Shown: piece after piece, positions 1 through 8,600 of the stretch | Numbering within the stretch: position 1 is the stretch's first letter | Layout of the letters: the number at the start of each line of letters is the position of its first letter | NCBI GenBank assembly: GCA_963976055.1 | Contig: CAXBJB010000004.1 | Coordinates: forward strand, 310,001-374,000 | Direction of reading: 5' to 3' | Length of the DNA stretch: 64,000 bases | From: UBA1479 sp963976055 | GTDB taxonomy: Bacteria; Pseudomonadota; Alphaproteobacteria; Rhodospirillales; Casp-alpha2 | The notes under the pieces: generated by a model | The model's input: the letters and a program-made list of their open reading frames with translations, nothing else | The model's database searches: none | Told to the model about the DNA's origin: nothing | Position numbers and translations under genes: made by a program

Positions 1-160
1 CGTCGCCGGTACAGATCACCCGGCCCGCCGGAATGCCGAGGCGGCCGGCTTCGACGCGCAGCGCCCGGGTCGATTGCAAGTTGGAATAGGGGCCGCCGAA
101 CAGCAGGACCGGGCCGTCAAGACGGCCGAGGTCGAGGGCGGGACGTTGGGTCGCGGCCAT
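1..160 (-). CDS. Metallophosphoesterase family protein (5' part only, runs off the left edge)
   Basis: The first 53 codons of a minus-strand gene are visible, starting at ATG 160-158. The reading includes GGPYSNLQSTRAL and then VICTGD. This resembles the N-terminus of calcineurin-like phosphoesterases of the diadenosine-tetraphosphatase type, where the GD pair lies in a metal-binding motif. The start follows the stop of the upstream radical SAM gene by 4 nt, so the two are probably cotranscribed. The catalytic half is outside the window, so the assignment rests on the N-terminal pattern only. Confidence 0.6.
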   Translation of the reverse strand, partial: MAATQRPALDLGRLDGPVLLFGGPYSNLQSTRALRVEAGRLGIPAGRVICTGD

Positions 161-164
161 GGGT

Positions 165-1127
165 CTAGTCGCCTCCGGAACAGTTGGCGCCACCGAGCAC
201 GCAGAAGGTGGCGCAATGGGGATGGTTCAGATGCACGGGTCCGTCGGCGTCGGCCAGGGTCGGGCCCATCTCGAACCGATGGTCATAGGGCAGCAGGGTA
301 CAGGGCAGGACGACCGGCGCCGCCGCCCCCTTGCGCTTCACCACCATGCGGGCGGTGGCGCACATCATGCTCGCCGGATCGACGCCCAGAATGCCCCAGC
401 AGGCGGTGGTGATTTCCGGCACGTCACGGGCCGCGGTCATGTCGGGAAAGACGACCAGATCTCGGGGGTTCCGGGCATCCAGGGCGATGCTCTCGGCGGC
501 GAACAGGCCCGCGAAGCCCACGCGGGTTTCGTCCTCGGTCTCGCCGACCGGCTGGCGGGCGGCGACGGACAAAGTGACGCCTAGGCCGGCCAGCCATTTC
601 AGGCCGCGCATCATGGGGGCCCAGCTACCCGCACCCCGCACCGCCTCATGGCCGCCCGGGGTGAAATGGTCGATGGACACACGCAGCGCCAACGCCTTGC
701 CGTGGCGCCGGGCAAGGTCGGCGACCGCCGCCCGTTTCTGCCACAGGGGCGCCATGGCGTTGGTCAGGATCAGCACGCGGAACCCCCGCGCCAGGGCGTC
801 CCCGGTCATGGCCGGCAGGTCCCGGTTCATGAAGGGCTCGCCGCCGGTGAAGCCGATTTCCCGGGTGCCCAGGGCGTCCCGCGCGATCTCGTCGAGGAAG
901 GCCGCGGTCTCGTCCCGGGTGATATAGGCGAGGCGGTCGTTCCTGGGCCCGCTTTCGATGTAGCAGCCGTCGCATTCGATGTTGCAGAGCGATCCGGTAT
1001 TGATCCAAAGCGTATGCAGGCCGGAAAGCGCCACGGCGGCGCGGGCCTCGCCCTTGGCCGTGACCTCCGGGTTCTGGAACTTCTTCGCATCGAGGGCCGG
1101 CCGTTCGGCCAGCATCGCCTGAACCAT
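165..1127 (-). CDS. Radical SAM protein
   Basis: A 320-residue protein with the radical SAM cluster motif CNIECDGC (C-x3-C-x2-C) around residue 47 and a GGEP motif (FTGGEPFMNRD) about 55 residues later, so it should bind a [4Fe-4S] cluster and S-adenosylmethionine. The C-terminal third has more cysteines (TACWG, MMCAT, PCTLLP, HCATFC, GANCSG), which may hold an auxiliary cluster as in SPASM-type enzymes; that is inference. I chose the ATG at 1127, preceded by AGGAAAA; the longer reading from 1292 adds 55 residues of low-complexity sequence. It is followed within 4 nt by a metallophosphoesterase gene. The substrate is not recognisable. Confidence 0.85.
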   Translation of the reverse strand: MVQAMLAERPALDAKKFQNPEVTAKGEARAAVALSGLHTLWINTGSLCNIECDGCYIESGPRNDRLAYITRDETAAFLDEIARDALGTREIGFTGGEPFMNRDLPAMTGDALARGFRVLILTNAMAPLWQKRAAVADLARRHGKALALRVSIDHFTPGGHEAVRGAGSWAPMMRGLKWLAGLGVTLSVAARQPVGETEDETRVGFAGLFAAESIALDARNPRDLVVFPDMTAARDVPEITTACWGILGVDPASMMCATARMVVKRKGAAAPVVLPCTLLPYDHRFEMGPTLADADGPVHLNHPHCATFCVLGGANCSGGD

Positions 1128-1240
1128 GCTGATTTTCCTGACGGCTTCGGGGCCGCGATGGTCCCGGCGGACGCGGGTCCGGGACGGTTTATTCGAACAC
1201 AAGCAATGGAAAGCTGTAACCGAACAGCCGGGCCCCCGGC

Positions 1241-1256
1241 CACAAACATTTTTGTG
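1241..1256 (-). promoter_or_regulatory. Inverted repeat upstream of the radical SAM gene
   Basis: CACAAA-CATT-TTTGTG, perfect 6-bp arms, about 115 nt upstream of the radical SAM start. It could be an operator, but the arms are short and no other copy was noticed. Confidence 0.2.
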
Positions 1257-1302
1257 AGCACCCCGTGTGTGCGGCCTTGAACCGCAGACCATTCGGGCCG
1301 GC

Positions 1303-1331
1303 TTGCGTCCAACAAGGCAATGACCTATAGA
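1303..1331 (+). promoter_or_regulatory. Sigma-70-type promoter of tRNA-Gly
   Basis: TTGCGT (1303-1308), a 17-nt spacer, then TATAGA (1326-1331). The tRNA gene begins 41 nt after the -10 box, which fits a short 5' leader. Confidence 0.6.
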
Positions 1332-1371
1332 CTGCGCCCAGGGTCAACGCGCAATGGCCGCGTGGCCGGAT

Positions 1372-1445
1372 GCGGGTGTAGCTCAATGGTAGAGCTTTTG
1401 CTTCCCAAGCAAGTGACGAGGGTTCGATTCCCTTCACCCGCTCCA
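1372..1445 (+). tRNA. tRNA-Gly(CCC)
   Basis: A complete 74-nt cloverleaf with a 7-bp acceptor stem (GCGGGTG paired with CACCCGC), D-arm TAGCTCAATGGTAGAGC, anticodon loop TTCCCAA giving anticodon CCC, T-arm GGTTCGATTCC, discriminator T and an encoded CCA end. Confidence 0.95.
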
Positions 1446-1528
1446 ATTTCCCCGGGAAATCCCCATTTTCAGATCTAATTCCGCCACCGGCGCCGCGACA
1501 AAGCGGTGTTTCGCGCCGATGCCGACCT

Positions 1529-1558
1529 ATGACCTATGGTCATATGACTTAAGGTCAT
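1529..1558 (+). promoter_or_regulatory. Tandem 15-bp palindromes, candidate operator
   Basis: Two back-to-back palindromes: ATGACCTATGGTCAT (1529-1543) and ATGACTTAAGGTCAT (1544-1558), both ATGAC-N5-GTCAT. They end next to a -35-like TTGTCT at 1560-1565. The only reading direction that makes sense downstream is the plus strand, because fghA on the minus strand converges on this interval. This suggests regulated transcription of the small RNA candidate. Confidence 0.45.
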
Positions 1559-1589
1559 CTTGTCTTTGTATACAAAAATGATAATTTTC

Positions 1590-1761
1590 GATTGTGGCGC
1601 TTGTGGATTTCGCTGCTGGGACAACAGCTTAGGTGCCGAGAGAAAATCTCCGTGCCGTCCACGAGAAGGCCATGGCCAGTGACCGGGCCCACCGTCCGGT
1701 CCACCGGCTTCCCTCCTCCCTGAAACTCGGGCCGGTCCTTTTGGGCCGGCCTTCTTCTTTT
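1590..1761 (+). ncRNA. Candidate small RNA with a CCUCCUCCC motif
   Basis: The 346-bp interval between tRNA-Gly and fghA has no credible ORF. It does have an operator-like pair of palindromes, -35/-10-like boxes (TTGTCT at 1560 and TGATAAT/TAATTT at 1579-1587), and an intrinsic terminator ending near 1761. The implied transcript is about 170 nt. It contains a small GCTG...CAGC hairpin near 1612-1628 and the pyrimidine stretch CCCTCCTCCC at 1711-1720 just before the terminator. An exposed anti-Shine-Dalgarno CCUCCUCCC is typical of some alphaproteobacterial stress sRNAs. The exact 5' end is a guess. Confidence 0.45.
1730..1761 (+). terminator. Rho-independent terminator
   Basis: GGCCGGTCC-TTTT-GGGCCGGCC (9-bp stem with one G-U) followed by TTCTTCTTTT. 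It reads on the plus strand, so it ends the small RNA candidate rather than the converging fghA. Confidence 0.65.
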
Positions 1762-1791
1762 CGCGATCCGAAGAACGGACCGGACCGTCGG

Positions 1792-2646
1792 CTATTTGTT
1801 CAGCGCCTTGGCGTGATGGGCGATGTGGTCGGCCATGAAGGTCGCGATGAAGAAGTAGGAATGGTCGTAGCCGTCCTGCAGGCGCAGCGTGCAGGGCTGC
1901 TCCACCTTGGCGCAGGCGTCGGCGAACAGTTGCGGCTTCAACTGGACGTCCAGGAACGGATCGTCCGTGCCCTGGTCGATCAGGATGTCGCCGGCGAAGA
2001 AATGGCCGGATTTGACCAGTTCCGTCGCGTCGTATTCCTGCCACCGTTCCGTGTCGTCGCCCAGATAGCCGGAAAAGGCCTTCTCCCCCCAAGGCACGCT
2101 GGCCGGCGCGACGATCGGTGCAAAGGCCGACAGCGACGTGTAGGTCCGCCGCTCGCGCAGTGCGATGACCAGCGCCCCGTGGCCGCCCATGGAATGGCCG
2201 AAAATACCCTGGCGGTCGCGGTCGCCGCCGCCGATGCCGTTGAACACCACGTCGGGCAGTTCCTCGGTGATGTAGCTGTACATGTTGTAGTGCCGGGACC
2301 ACGGCTCGCGGGTGGCGTTCACGTAGAACCCGGCGCCGGACCCGAAGTCGTAATCGTCATGCTCGCCGGGCAGGTCGGTGCCGCGCGGGCTGGTGTCGGG
2401 GGCGACGACCATCAGGCCATGCTCCGCCGCATATCTCTGAAACCCGGATTTGACGGTGAAATTTTCTTCCGTACAGGTCAGCCCGGACAGCCACCACAGC
2501 ACGGGTACGGGCGCCGTCGCGGTGCCCTCGACCACGGTCGGCGGCGTGTAGACCGCGAACCGCATGGGACAGGCGCAGATGTCGGACCGATGTTCCCAGA
2601 CCGTCTGCAATCCGCCGAAGGACTTGTTTTCAGATATTTTTTCCAT
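1792..2646 (-). CDS. fghA: S-formylglutathione hydrolase
   Basis: This serine esterase hydrolyses S-formylglutathione to formate and glutathione, the last step of glutathione-dependent formaldehyde detoxification. The 284 residues show the family pattern: WWLSGLTCTEENF, DTSPRG, the nucleophile elbow GHSMGGHGAL, and DQGTDDPF plus the late His in YDHSYFF. I chose ATG 2646 (MEKISENKSFGG), which gives the usual length; an upstream in-frame start at 2682 adds 12 residues unlike the family. The partner dehydrogenase lies on the same strand 1.3 kb upstream, separated by a TPR gene and a MaoC gene. Confidence 0.95.
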   Translation of the reverse strand: MEKISENKSFGGLQTVWEHRSDICACPMRFAVYTPPTVVEGTATAPVPVLWWLSGLTCTEENFTVKSGFQRYAAEHGLMVVAPDTSPRGTDLPGEHDDYDFGSGAGFYVNATREPWSRHYNMYSYITEELPDVVFNGIGGGDRDRQGIFGHSMGGHGALVIALRERRTYTSLSAFAPIVAPASVPWGEKAFSGYLGDDTERWQEYDATELVKSGHFFAGDILIDQGTDDPFLDVQLKPQLFADACAKVEQPCTLRLQDGYDHSYFFIATFMADHIAHHAKALNK

Positions 2647-2706
2647 GGTCCGAATGATGTCTTGCTGTGGGGAAAAACTCAAACGCCGTGTCGGTCAAGG
2701 GGAGCA

Positions 2707-3174
2707 TCAGATGCGCCGGTCGTCGCCGGCCGGGTGGCGGGCGAAGATGTGGTTGGCGACATAGGTCATCACCGTGTCGCCCTTTTGGGTGACGACGGCG
2801 TATTTGATCTTGGTGTAACCGCGGTCGGGTTTCGAATCGGAGGCGCGGGATTCCATCACCTCGGCCTCGACATGCAGCGTGTCGCCCGGGCGCACCGGCA
2901 AGAGCCAGCGGATTTCGTCCAGCCCCGGCGAGCCCATGGAACATTCGTTCATGATGTTTTCCTGGAACCACAGGCGGAAGGCGACCAGCAGGGTCTGGAA
3001 GCCAGAGCCGATGATGCCGCCGAACTGGCTCGCGCGGGCGGCCTCGGCATCGACATGGAAGGGCTGGGGATCCCACTGCCAGGCGAATTCCATGATCTGG
3101 GCCTCGGTCAGGGTCATGCCGCGGGTCCGGAACTTGCGGCCGGGCATGAAATCCTCAAAGTAAAGCGCGTCCAT
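2707..3174 (-). CDS. MaoC family dehydratase
   Basis: A 155-residue hot-dog-fold protein. The hydratase motif is visible as the D...H pair in WDPQPFHVD around residues 33-41, followed by GGIIGSGFQT. MaoC-like proteins hydrate enoyl-CoA or act as thioester-binding domains. The gene lies between the formaldehyde genes on the same strand, 60 nt before fghA. Its substrate cannot be read from the sequence, and a direct role in C1 metabolism is not implied. Confidence 0.85.
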   Translation of the reverse strand: MDALYFEDFMPGRKFRTRGMTLTEAQIMEFAWQWDPQPFHVDAEAARASQFGGIIGSGFQTLLVAFRLWFQENIMNECSMGSPGLDEIRWLLPVRPGDTLHVEAEVMESRASDSKPDRGYTKIKYAVVTQKGDTVMTYVANHIFARHPAGDDRRI

Positions 3175-3298
3175 AGTCGGTTTCTTCCGTTCTTCAGATC
3201 GGTCGGGGAATCGGTTGCCAGCGGTTTAGCCGAATCCAGGACGCAAGGAAAGCCATGGATTGACGCCGGCGGGGGTCGGCTTCGCCCGGCGGACGGCG

Positions 3299-3931
3299 TC
3301 AGTCCCCCTGCCAGGCCGGCAGGGGGGGCGCGCCGTCCTTGGTGTCCGCGCCGTCCGTCAGAAGGCCGTAGGCCTTCAACTGGCGGGCGACGGTGGGAAA
3401 GGTTTCGAGCCCCTTGGGCATGCGGGCGTGCGACGCCGTGAAATCGATCAATGCCAGATTGCGTTCGCTGCGCGCCTCACGCAGCAGGCCGCGGGTGAAC
3501 CAGCCGCGCCAGTCCTCGGGCGCCAGCTCGACCGCCCGGTCGCAGTCGGCGAGGGCGTCGGGCAAGTCGCCTTTCAGAGTCAAGGCCCGGCAGCGCACGC
3601 GCAGCGCCTTGACGTTTTTCGGCCAATGGGTGAGCGCCTGGGTGAAGTCGGCGAGGGCGAGATCCGGGCGCTGGGTCCGAACCAGGGCGCGGCCGCGGAA
3701 GTAATAGGCATCGGACAGCCGCTCGGGCTCCAGCGCGTGGGCCTGGATCGCCTCCGTCAAATGCACGATGGCACGGGGGTAGTCCTTGGCCTTCATGAAA
3801 TGCAGGCCGTAGGCAAGCTGCTTCGGCCCTTCGCCCACGGACCCACTGTCGGCCGCTGCCGCCGCACCCGCCGTCAGGCCGGTGGCCAGACAGCCGGCGA
3901 GGCAGCCGGCCGCGATCAAACGCCGGGTCAA
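3299..3931 (-). CDS. Exported TPR repeat protein
   Basis: A 210-residue protein with an N-terminal signal-like segment (TRRLIAAGCLAGCLATG) and TPR-type helices such as YPRAIVHLTEAIQ and DLALADFTQALTHWP. I start it at TTG 3931, which overlaps the stop of the formaldehyde dehydrogenase gene in a TTGA junction typical of translational coupling. A longer in-frame reading to 4252 would overlap that gene by 300 nt and has arginine-rich nonsense sequence. It is probably a periplasmic or lipid-anchored scaffold; the function is unknown. Confidence 0.7.
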   Translation of the reverse strand: MTRRLIAAGCLAGCLATGLTAGAAAAADSGSVGEGPKQLAYGLHFMKAKDYPRAIVHLTEAIQAHALEPERLSDAYYFRGRALVRTQRPDLALADFTQALTHWPKNVKALRVRCRALTLKGDLPDALADCDRAVELAPEDWRGWFTRGLLREARSERNLALIDFTASHARMPKGLETFPTVARQLKAYGLLTDGADTKDGAPPLPAWQGD

Positions 3932-5037
3932 AAAGTGACGACGCTTCGGATGCTCTTGCCTTCGTGCATGAGGTCGAAGCCCTTGTTGATGTCGTCCAGC
4001 GGCATGACGTGGGTGATCAGATCGTCGATGTTGATCTTGCCGTCCATGTACCAGTCGACGATTTTCGGAACGTCCGTGCGCCCGCGGGCTCCGCCGAAAG
4101 CGGTGCCGCGCCATGACCGGCCGGTCACCAGTTGGAACGGCCGGGTCGAGATTTCCTGCCCGGCCCCGGCGACGCCGATGATGATGCTTTCGCCCCAGCC
4201 CTTGTGACAGCATTCCAGGGCCTGGCGCATGACGTTGGTATTGCCGATGCATTCGAAGGAATAATCGGCCCCGCCCTTGGTCAGTTCCACCAGATGGTTG
4301 ACCAGATCGTCGCCATGGTCCTTGGGATTGACGAAATGGGTCATGCCGAACTTGCGGGCCAGTTCCTCGCGCGCCGGGTTCAGATCGACGCCGACGATCA
4401 TGTCCGCCCCGACCAGTTTGGCGCCCTGCAGCACGTTCAGCCCGATTCCACCCAGCCCGAAAACGACGACGTTCGATCCCGGCTCGACCTGTGCCGTGTT
4501 GATGACGGCGCCGAGACCCGTGGTCACGCCGCAGCCGATGTAGCAGACCTTGTCGAAAGGCGCGTCTTCGCGAATCTTGGCGAGCGCGATTTCCGGCACC
4601 ACGGTGAAGTTGGAGAACGTCGAGGTGCCCATGTAGTGAAATACCGGCTCGCCGTTCAGCTTGAACCGCGAGGTGCCGTCAGGCATCAGGCCCTGGCCCT
4701 GTGTCGAGCGGATCGCCTGGCATAGGTTGGTCTTTGGATTTAGGCAGTATTCGCATTGCCGGCATTCGGGCGTGTACAGGGGGATGACGTGGTCGCCCTT
4801 TTTCAGGGAGGTGACGCCGGGGCCGACCTCGACCACCACGCCCGCACCCTCATGACCGAGGATGGCGGGAAAGATGCCTTCGGGATCGGCGCCGGACAGA
4901 GTGAATTCGTCGGTGTGGCAGATGCCCGTGGCCTTGATCTCGACCAGGCACTCGCCCTCCTTGGGGCCGTCCAGTTCGACGGTTTCGATGGACAGGGGGG
5001 AGCCGGCCTCAAGGGCGACGGCGGCGCGGGTCTGCAT
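3928..5037 (-). CDS. frmA: S-(hydroxymethyl)glutathione dehydrogenase / class III alcohol dehydrogenase
   Basis: A zinc- and NAD-dependent dehydrogenase that oxidises S-hydroxymethylglutathione (formaldehyde plus glutathione) to S-formylglutathione, and can reduce S-nitrosoglutathione. The 369-residue length is typical. Visible features are the catalytic zinc ligands in TGICHTDEF and LGHEGAG, the structural zinc cysteines in TPECRQCEYCLNPKTNLC, the Rossmann motif FGLGGIGLNVLQG and FECIGN. Downstream lie a translationally coupled TPR gene, a MaoC gene and fghA, so the whole formaldehyde-to-formate route is local. Confidence 0.95.
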   Translation of the reverse strand: MQTRAAVALEAGSPLSIETVELDGPKEGECLVEIKATGICHTDEFTLSGADPEGIFPAILGHEGAGVVVEVGPGVTSLKKGDHVIPLYTPECRQCEYCLNPKTNLCQAIRSTQGQGLMPDGTSRFKLNGEPVFHYMGTSTFSNFTVVPEIALAKIREDAPFDKVCYIGCGVTTGLGAVINTAQVEPGSNVVVFGLGGIGLNVLQGAKLVGADMIVGVDLNPAREELARKFGMTHFVNPKDHGDDLVNHLVELTKGGADYSFECIGNTNVMRQALECCHKGWGESIIIGVAGAGQEISTRPFQLVTGRSWRGTAFGGARGRTDVPKIVDWYMDGKINIDDLITHVMPLDDINKGFDLMHEGKSIRSVVTF

Positions 5038-5200
5038 TTCTGAACTCCCTTCGGTTTCGTTTCTTGAACGTTTTTGCGTCTCGTTGGGCGCCAGACTAGG
5101 CGTTTTTAGGCTTAAAGAAAATTAAGTTTGATTCAGAAATCGTTAATGACTCCTCCCTAATGTTGGCCTTGGGACGACTTGACTTTAAGTGCAGGAGGCT

Positions 5201-5220
5201 ATGGCAAGAGAAGTTGCCAT
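5201..5220 (+). promoter_or_regulatory. Inverted repeat in the leader of the 35-residue peptide gene
   Basis: ATGGCAA-GAGAAG-TTGCCAT, perfect 7-bp arms, ending 30 nt before the small ORF. A TTGACT lies at 5179-5184 just upstream. It may be an operator or a short 5'-UTR hairpin. Confidence 0.4.
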
Positions 5221-5250
5221 GCCTGCAAACCTCAAGAAGGAGGTGCGACG

Positions 5251-5358
5251 ATGCAGCGCATTCACGCTTCAGCAAAAGCGACATCACTCACCGTGACCGG
5301 CATAGTCATTGGCTTCGCGGTAGCGACCGCCGTCATTGCCTCTGCCGCTTTTGGCTGA
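5251..5358 (+). CDS. 35-residue single-span membrane peptide
   Basis: A short ORF with a very strong ribosome site (AAGAAGGAGG, 7 nt before ATG). The product is a short polar, basic N-terminus (MQRIHASAKATS) followed by one continuous hydrophobic helix (TGIVIGFAVATAVIASAAFG) up to the stop. The leader carries an inverted repeat, and a strong intrinsic terminator follows about 125 nt after the stop, so this looks like a self-contained transcription unit. I know no family for it. Its position just before the RTX protein gene could be coincidental because the terminator separates them. Confidence 0.6.
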   Translation: MQRIHASAKATSLTVTGIVIGFAVATAVIASAAFG

Positions 5359-5483
5359 GCCTTTCCCATTACGTTTGCCCTAATACCCCGCAGAAAGAGG
5401 CCCGGCGGTCACTCCCCAACTCCCCAACCTTCCCCCCAGCCGCCGGGTCTCACCCCAACGACCGATGAGGTCACTCCGCTTAA

Positions 5484-5514
5484 AGCCCCCGGGTTCCCCA
5501 CCCGGAGGCTTTTT
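5484..5514 (+). terminator. Rho-independent terminator
   Basis: Stem AGCCCCCGGGT / ACCCGGAGGCT with one mismatch, loop TCCCC, then TTTT. It closes the small-peptide unit. Confidence 0.8.
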
Positions 5515-5619
5515 GCCGTTTCCGATTGATTTCGCTGCGGTCAACTTGCTGTCAGCATCGGTTGTTAGTATCCGCCGCAAATCATGCTGAGCACCTAACA
5601 AGGGTGCCTTGAGGGACAA

Positions 5620-8600
5620 TTGAAATTCACCGTGGCGGCGCATCTGCGTTGGGCGCATCCCTGCATGAAGACCGAAATCGAGCACCCCCCCATGTTTCTA
5701 ATGAAATTTATCGCAGCCCTGTTGGCGAAATTCTCTCCGCCGGTCCCCAATCAAGGCGGTCGTGGCGATGACGTCATCACGGGCGGAAACGGCCGCGACA
5801 AGATTTATGGCCGCGATGGAGACGATACGCTCGATGGCGCCGGCGGCAACGACAAGGTTTATGGCGGCAACGGCGACGATATCGTGTCCGGCGGGTCGGG
5901 CAACGATCATGTCGACGGTGGCAGCGGCAACGACGTGCTGTCCGGCGGCACCGGCAACGACCATATCGACGGCGGCAGCGGTGACGACGTCATCGACGGC
6001 GGTGACGGCAAGGATTTGGTGCATGCCGGCGGCGGCAATGACACCGTTTCGGGGGGAGACGGCGACGACCATCTGCACGGCGGCCGTGGCAACGACGTCG
6101 TCAACGGCGGCGCGGGACGGGATTTCATCGACGGCGACAAGGGTGACGACGTGCTCACCGGCGGTGCCGGCAGCGACCACGTGAAGGGCGGCAAGGGCGA
6201 CGACACCGCCGTCTACGTGATGGGCGACAACGCCGGCAGCCGCGACGTCTATGAAGGCGGCAAGGGCGTGGACACCCTGCGCCTGGACCTGACCCACGCC
6301 GAATGGCTACGTGCCGACGTGCAGCAGGACGTCCGCGACTATCTGGAGTTCATCGACGACCACACGGGCCGCCGGGGCGAAGCCGACGGCAAATGGTTCA
6401 CGTTCTCGGCCTTCGGCCTGAAGGCCAAGGAATTCGAGAACCTGAAGGTCGTCGTCGACGGGGTCGAGATCGACCCCGCCGACCAGGGCGTGACGGCGAA
6501 CGACGATACCTTCGTGACGGCGGGCGAGGATGCCGCCGTGTCCGGTTCTGTCCTGACGAACGATCTGGTGCCCGATCTGGTGGCTTCGGTCACACTGGTC
6601 AGCGGCCCGGCCCAGGGCGACCTGACCTTCAACGCCGACGGCACCTTCACCTATGACCCGGGCCAGGCGTTCAATCACCTGGGCGCCGGTGAAACGGCGA
6701 CGCAGACCTTCATCTACCGCGTCACCGACGCGGACGGCGATTCGGATGAAGGCGTGGTCACCCTCACCATCACCGGTACCAACGACGGCCCCGTGGCTGC
6801 CGCCGACGTGATCGCGGGCGGGGTCGAGGATATGGCCCTGGTGATTCCCGCGGGCGATCTTCTTGCCAACGACACGGACGCGGATGCCAATGACGTGCTG
6901 ACCATCGCCGCCGTTGGCGCCCCTCAGGGCGGCACGGTCGCCGTGGACGGCAACGGCGACGTGGTGTTCACGCCGGCCCCGAACTATTCCGGCCCGGCCA
7001 GTTTCACCTATACCGTTGTTGACGACGCGGGTGCCCAATCCACGGCCACCGTCACCTTCGAGATCGAGGCCGCCGCCGATCAGCCGGTCCTGACGGTTCA
7101 GGACGTGTCCGGTCAGGCGGGCCAGCCCCTGGCGCTCGATATCGCCGCCGCCTTGACCGACACGGACGGCTCGGAAGTTCTCAGCCTGACCCTGTCCGGT
7201 CTTCCGGCCGGCAGCCTGCTGTCGGCGGGCACGGCCAACGCCAACGGCACGTTCACCCTGACTCCCGGCGATCTGGCCGGCCTGACCCTGACCCCACCCA
7301 CGGGCGTTTCCGGCGATGTCACGGTCCAGGTCACGGCGACGGCCACGGAACAGTCCAACGGCGCCAGCGCCGCCGTCACCACCGCCTTCATCCTGACCCT
7401 GCCGTTGGCCAATCAGGCGCCCGACGATATCGCGCTCGACAACAGCCATGTTCTGGAAAACGAAAAGGGTTGGGTCGTCGGTTCCTTGAGCGTCAGCGAT
7501 CCCGATGCGGGCGACAGCCATGTCCTGGCGGTCAGCGACGCGCGGTTCGAGATTGTCGCCGGGCAACTGAAGTTGAAGGATGGCCTCGCGCTGGATTTCG
7601 AGGCGACGCCCTCGGTGTCCGTTGACGTCACGGCGACCGACGCGGGCGGTCTCAGCCGCACGGAAACCTTCGTCATCACGGTCGACGACGTGCCCGACAC
7701 CGTGACCCAGGGCGGCGACCTTCTGATCGGCTCGTCCGGCGACGACGTCATCGACGGACTTGGCGGTGACGACACAATCTACGGCCTGGCGGGCAACGAT
7801 CTGCTGATCGGCGGCGCCGGCAATGACAGCCTGTACGGTGGCGCCGGAAATGACGAGTTGATCGGCGGTGCTGGGAACAATTTCCTCGACGGTGGCGACG
7901 GCGATGACATCCTGCGCGGCGGCAACGGCAACAACACAGTGCTGGCCGGTGCGGGCAACGACGAAATCTTTTTGGGCGACGGCGATAATTATGTCGACGG
8001 CGGTGACGGCGACGACGTTGTCGAAGCCGGGGAATTCGGCAACGGCGACAACGAGCTGATCGGCGGCGCCGGGAATGACGATCTTTCCGCCGGTGACGGC
8101 GACAACCGCGTGTTCGCGGGCATCGGCAACGACGTGGTCGACCTGGGCGACGGCGACAATTATGTGGAGGGCGGCGACGGCGACGACGAAATTCTGGTCG
8201 GCGACGGCGACAATGTGATCCACGGCGGCGCCGGGGACGACCTGATCGACGGGCTGAACGGCGACAACACCATCTACGGCGGCGACGGCGACGACCTTGT
8301 CATCGTCGATGACGGGGATAACCGGATCTTCGGCGGGGCCGGCAACGACGATCTCGATGCCGGCGACGGCGACAATTACATCGAGGGCGGTGATGGTGAC
8401 GACATCATCATCGTCGGCGACGGCGACAACGAAATCTACGGCGGCGCCGGGGACGACGACATCGAAACCGGGTACGGCGAAAACTATATCGACGCCGGTG
8501 ACGGCGACGATTTCGTGACCCTGGACGACGGCGGTAGCATCGTGTTCGGCGGCGCCGGAAACGACGACATCTGGGCTTACGGCGGCGACAACGTGATCGA

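Noticed and set aside
3932..4252. N-terminal extension of the TPR protein
   Set aside because: It overlaps the formaldehyde dehydrogenase gene by 300 nt and reads as Arg/His-rich nonsense; the signal peptide starts at TTG 3931.
5112..5125. TTAA-N6-TTAA, a possible CtrA site
   Set aside because: CtrA needs a 7-bp spacer; with six the match is not convincing in an AT-rich stretch.
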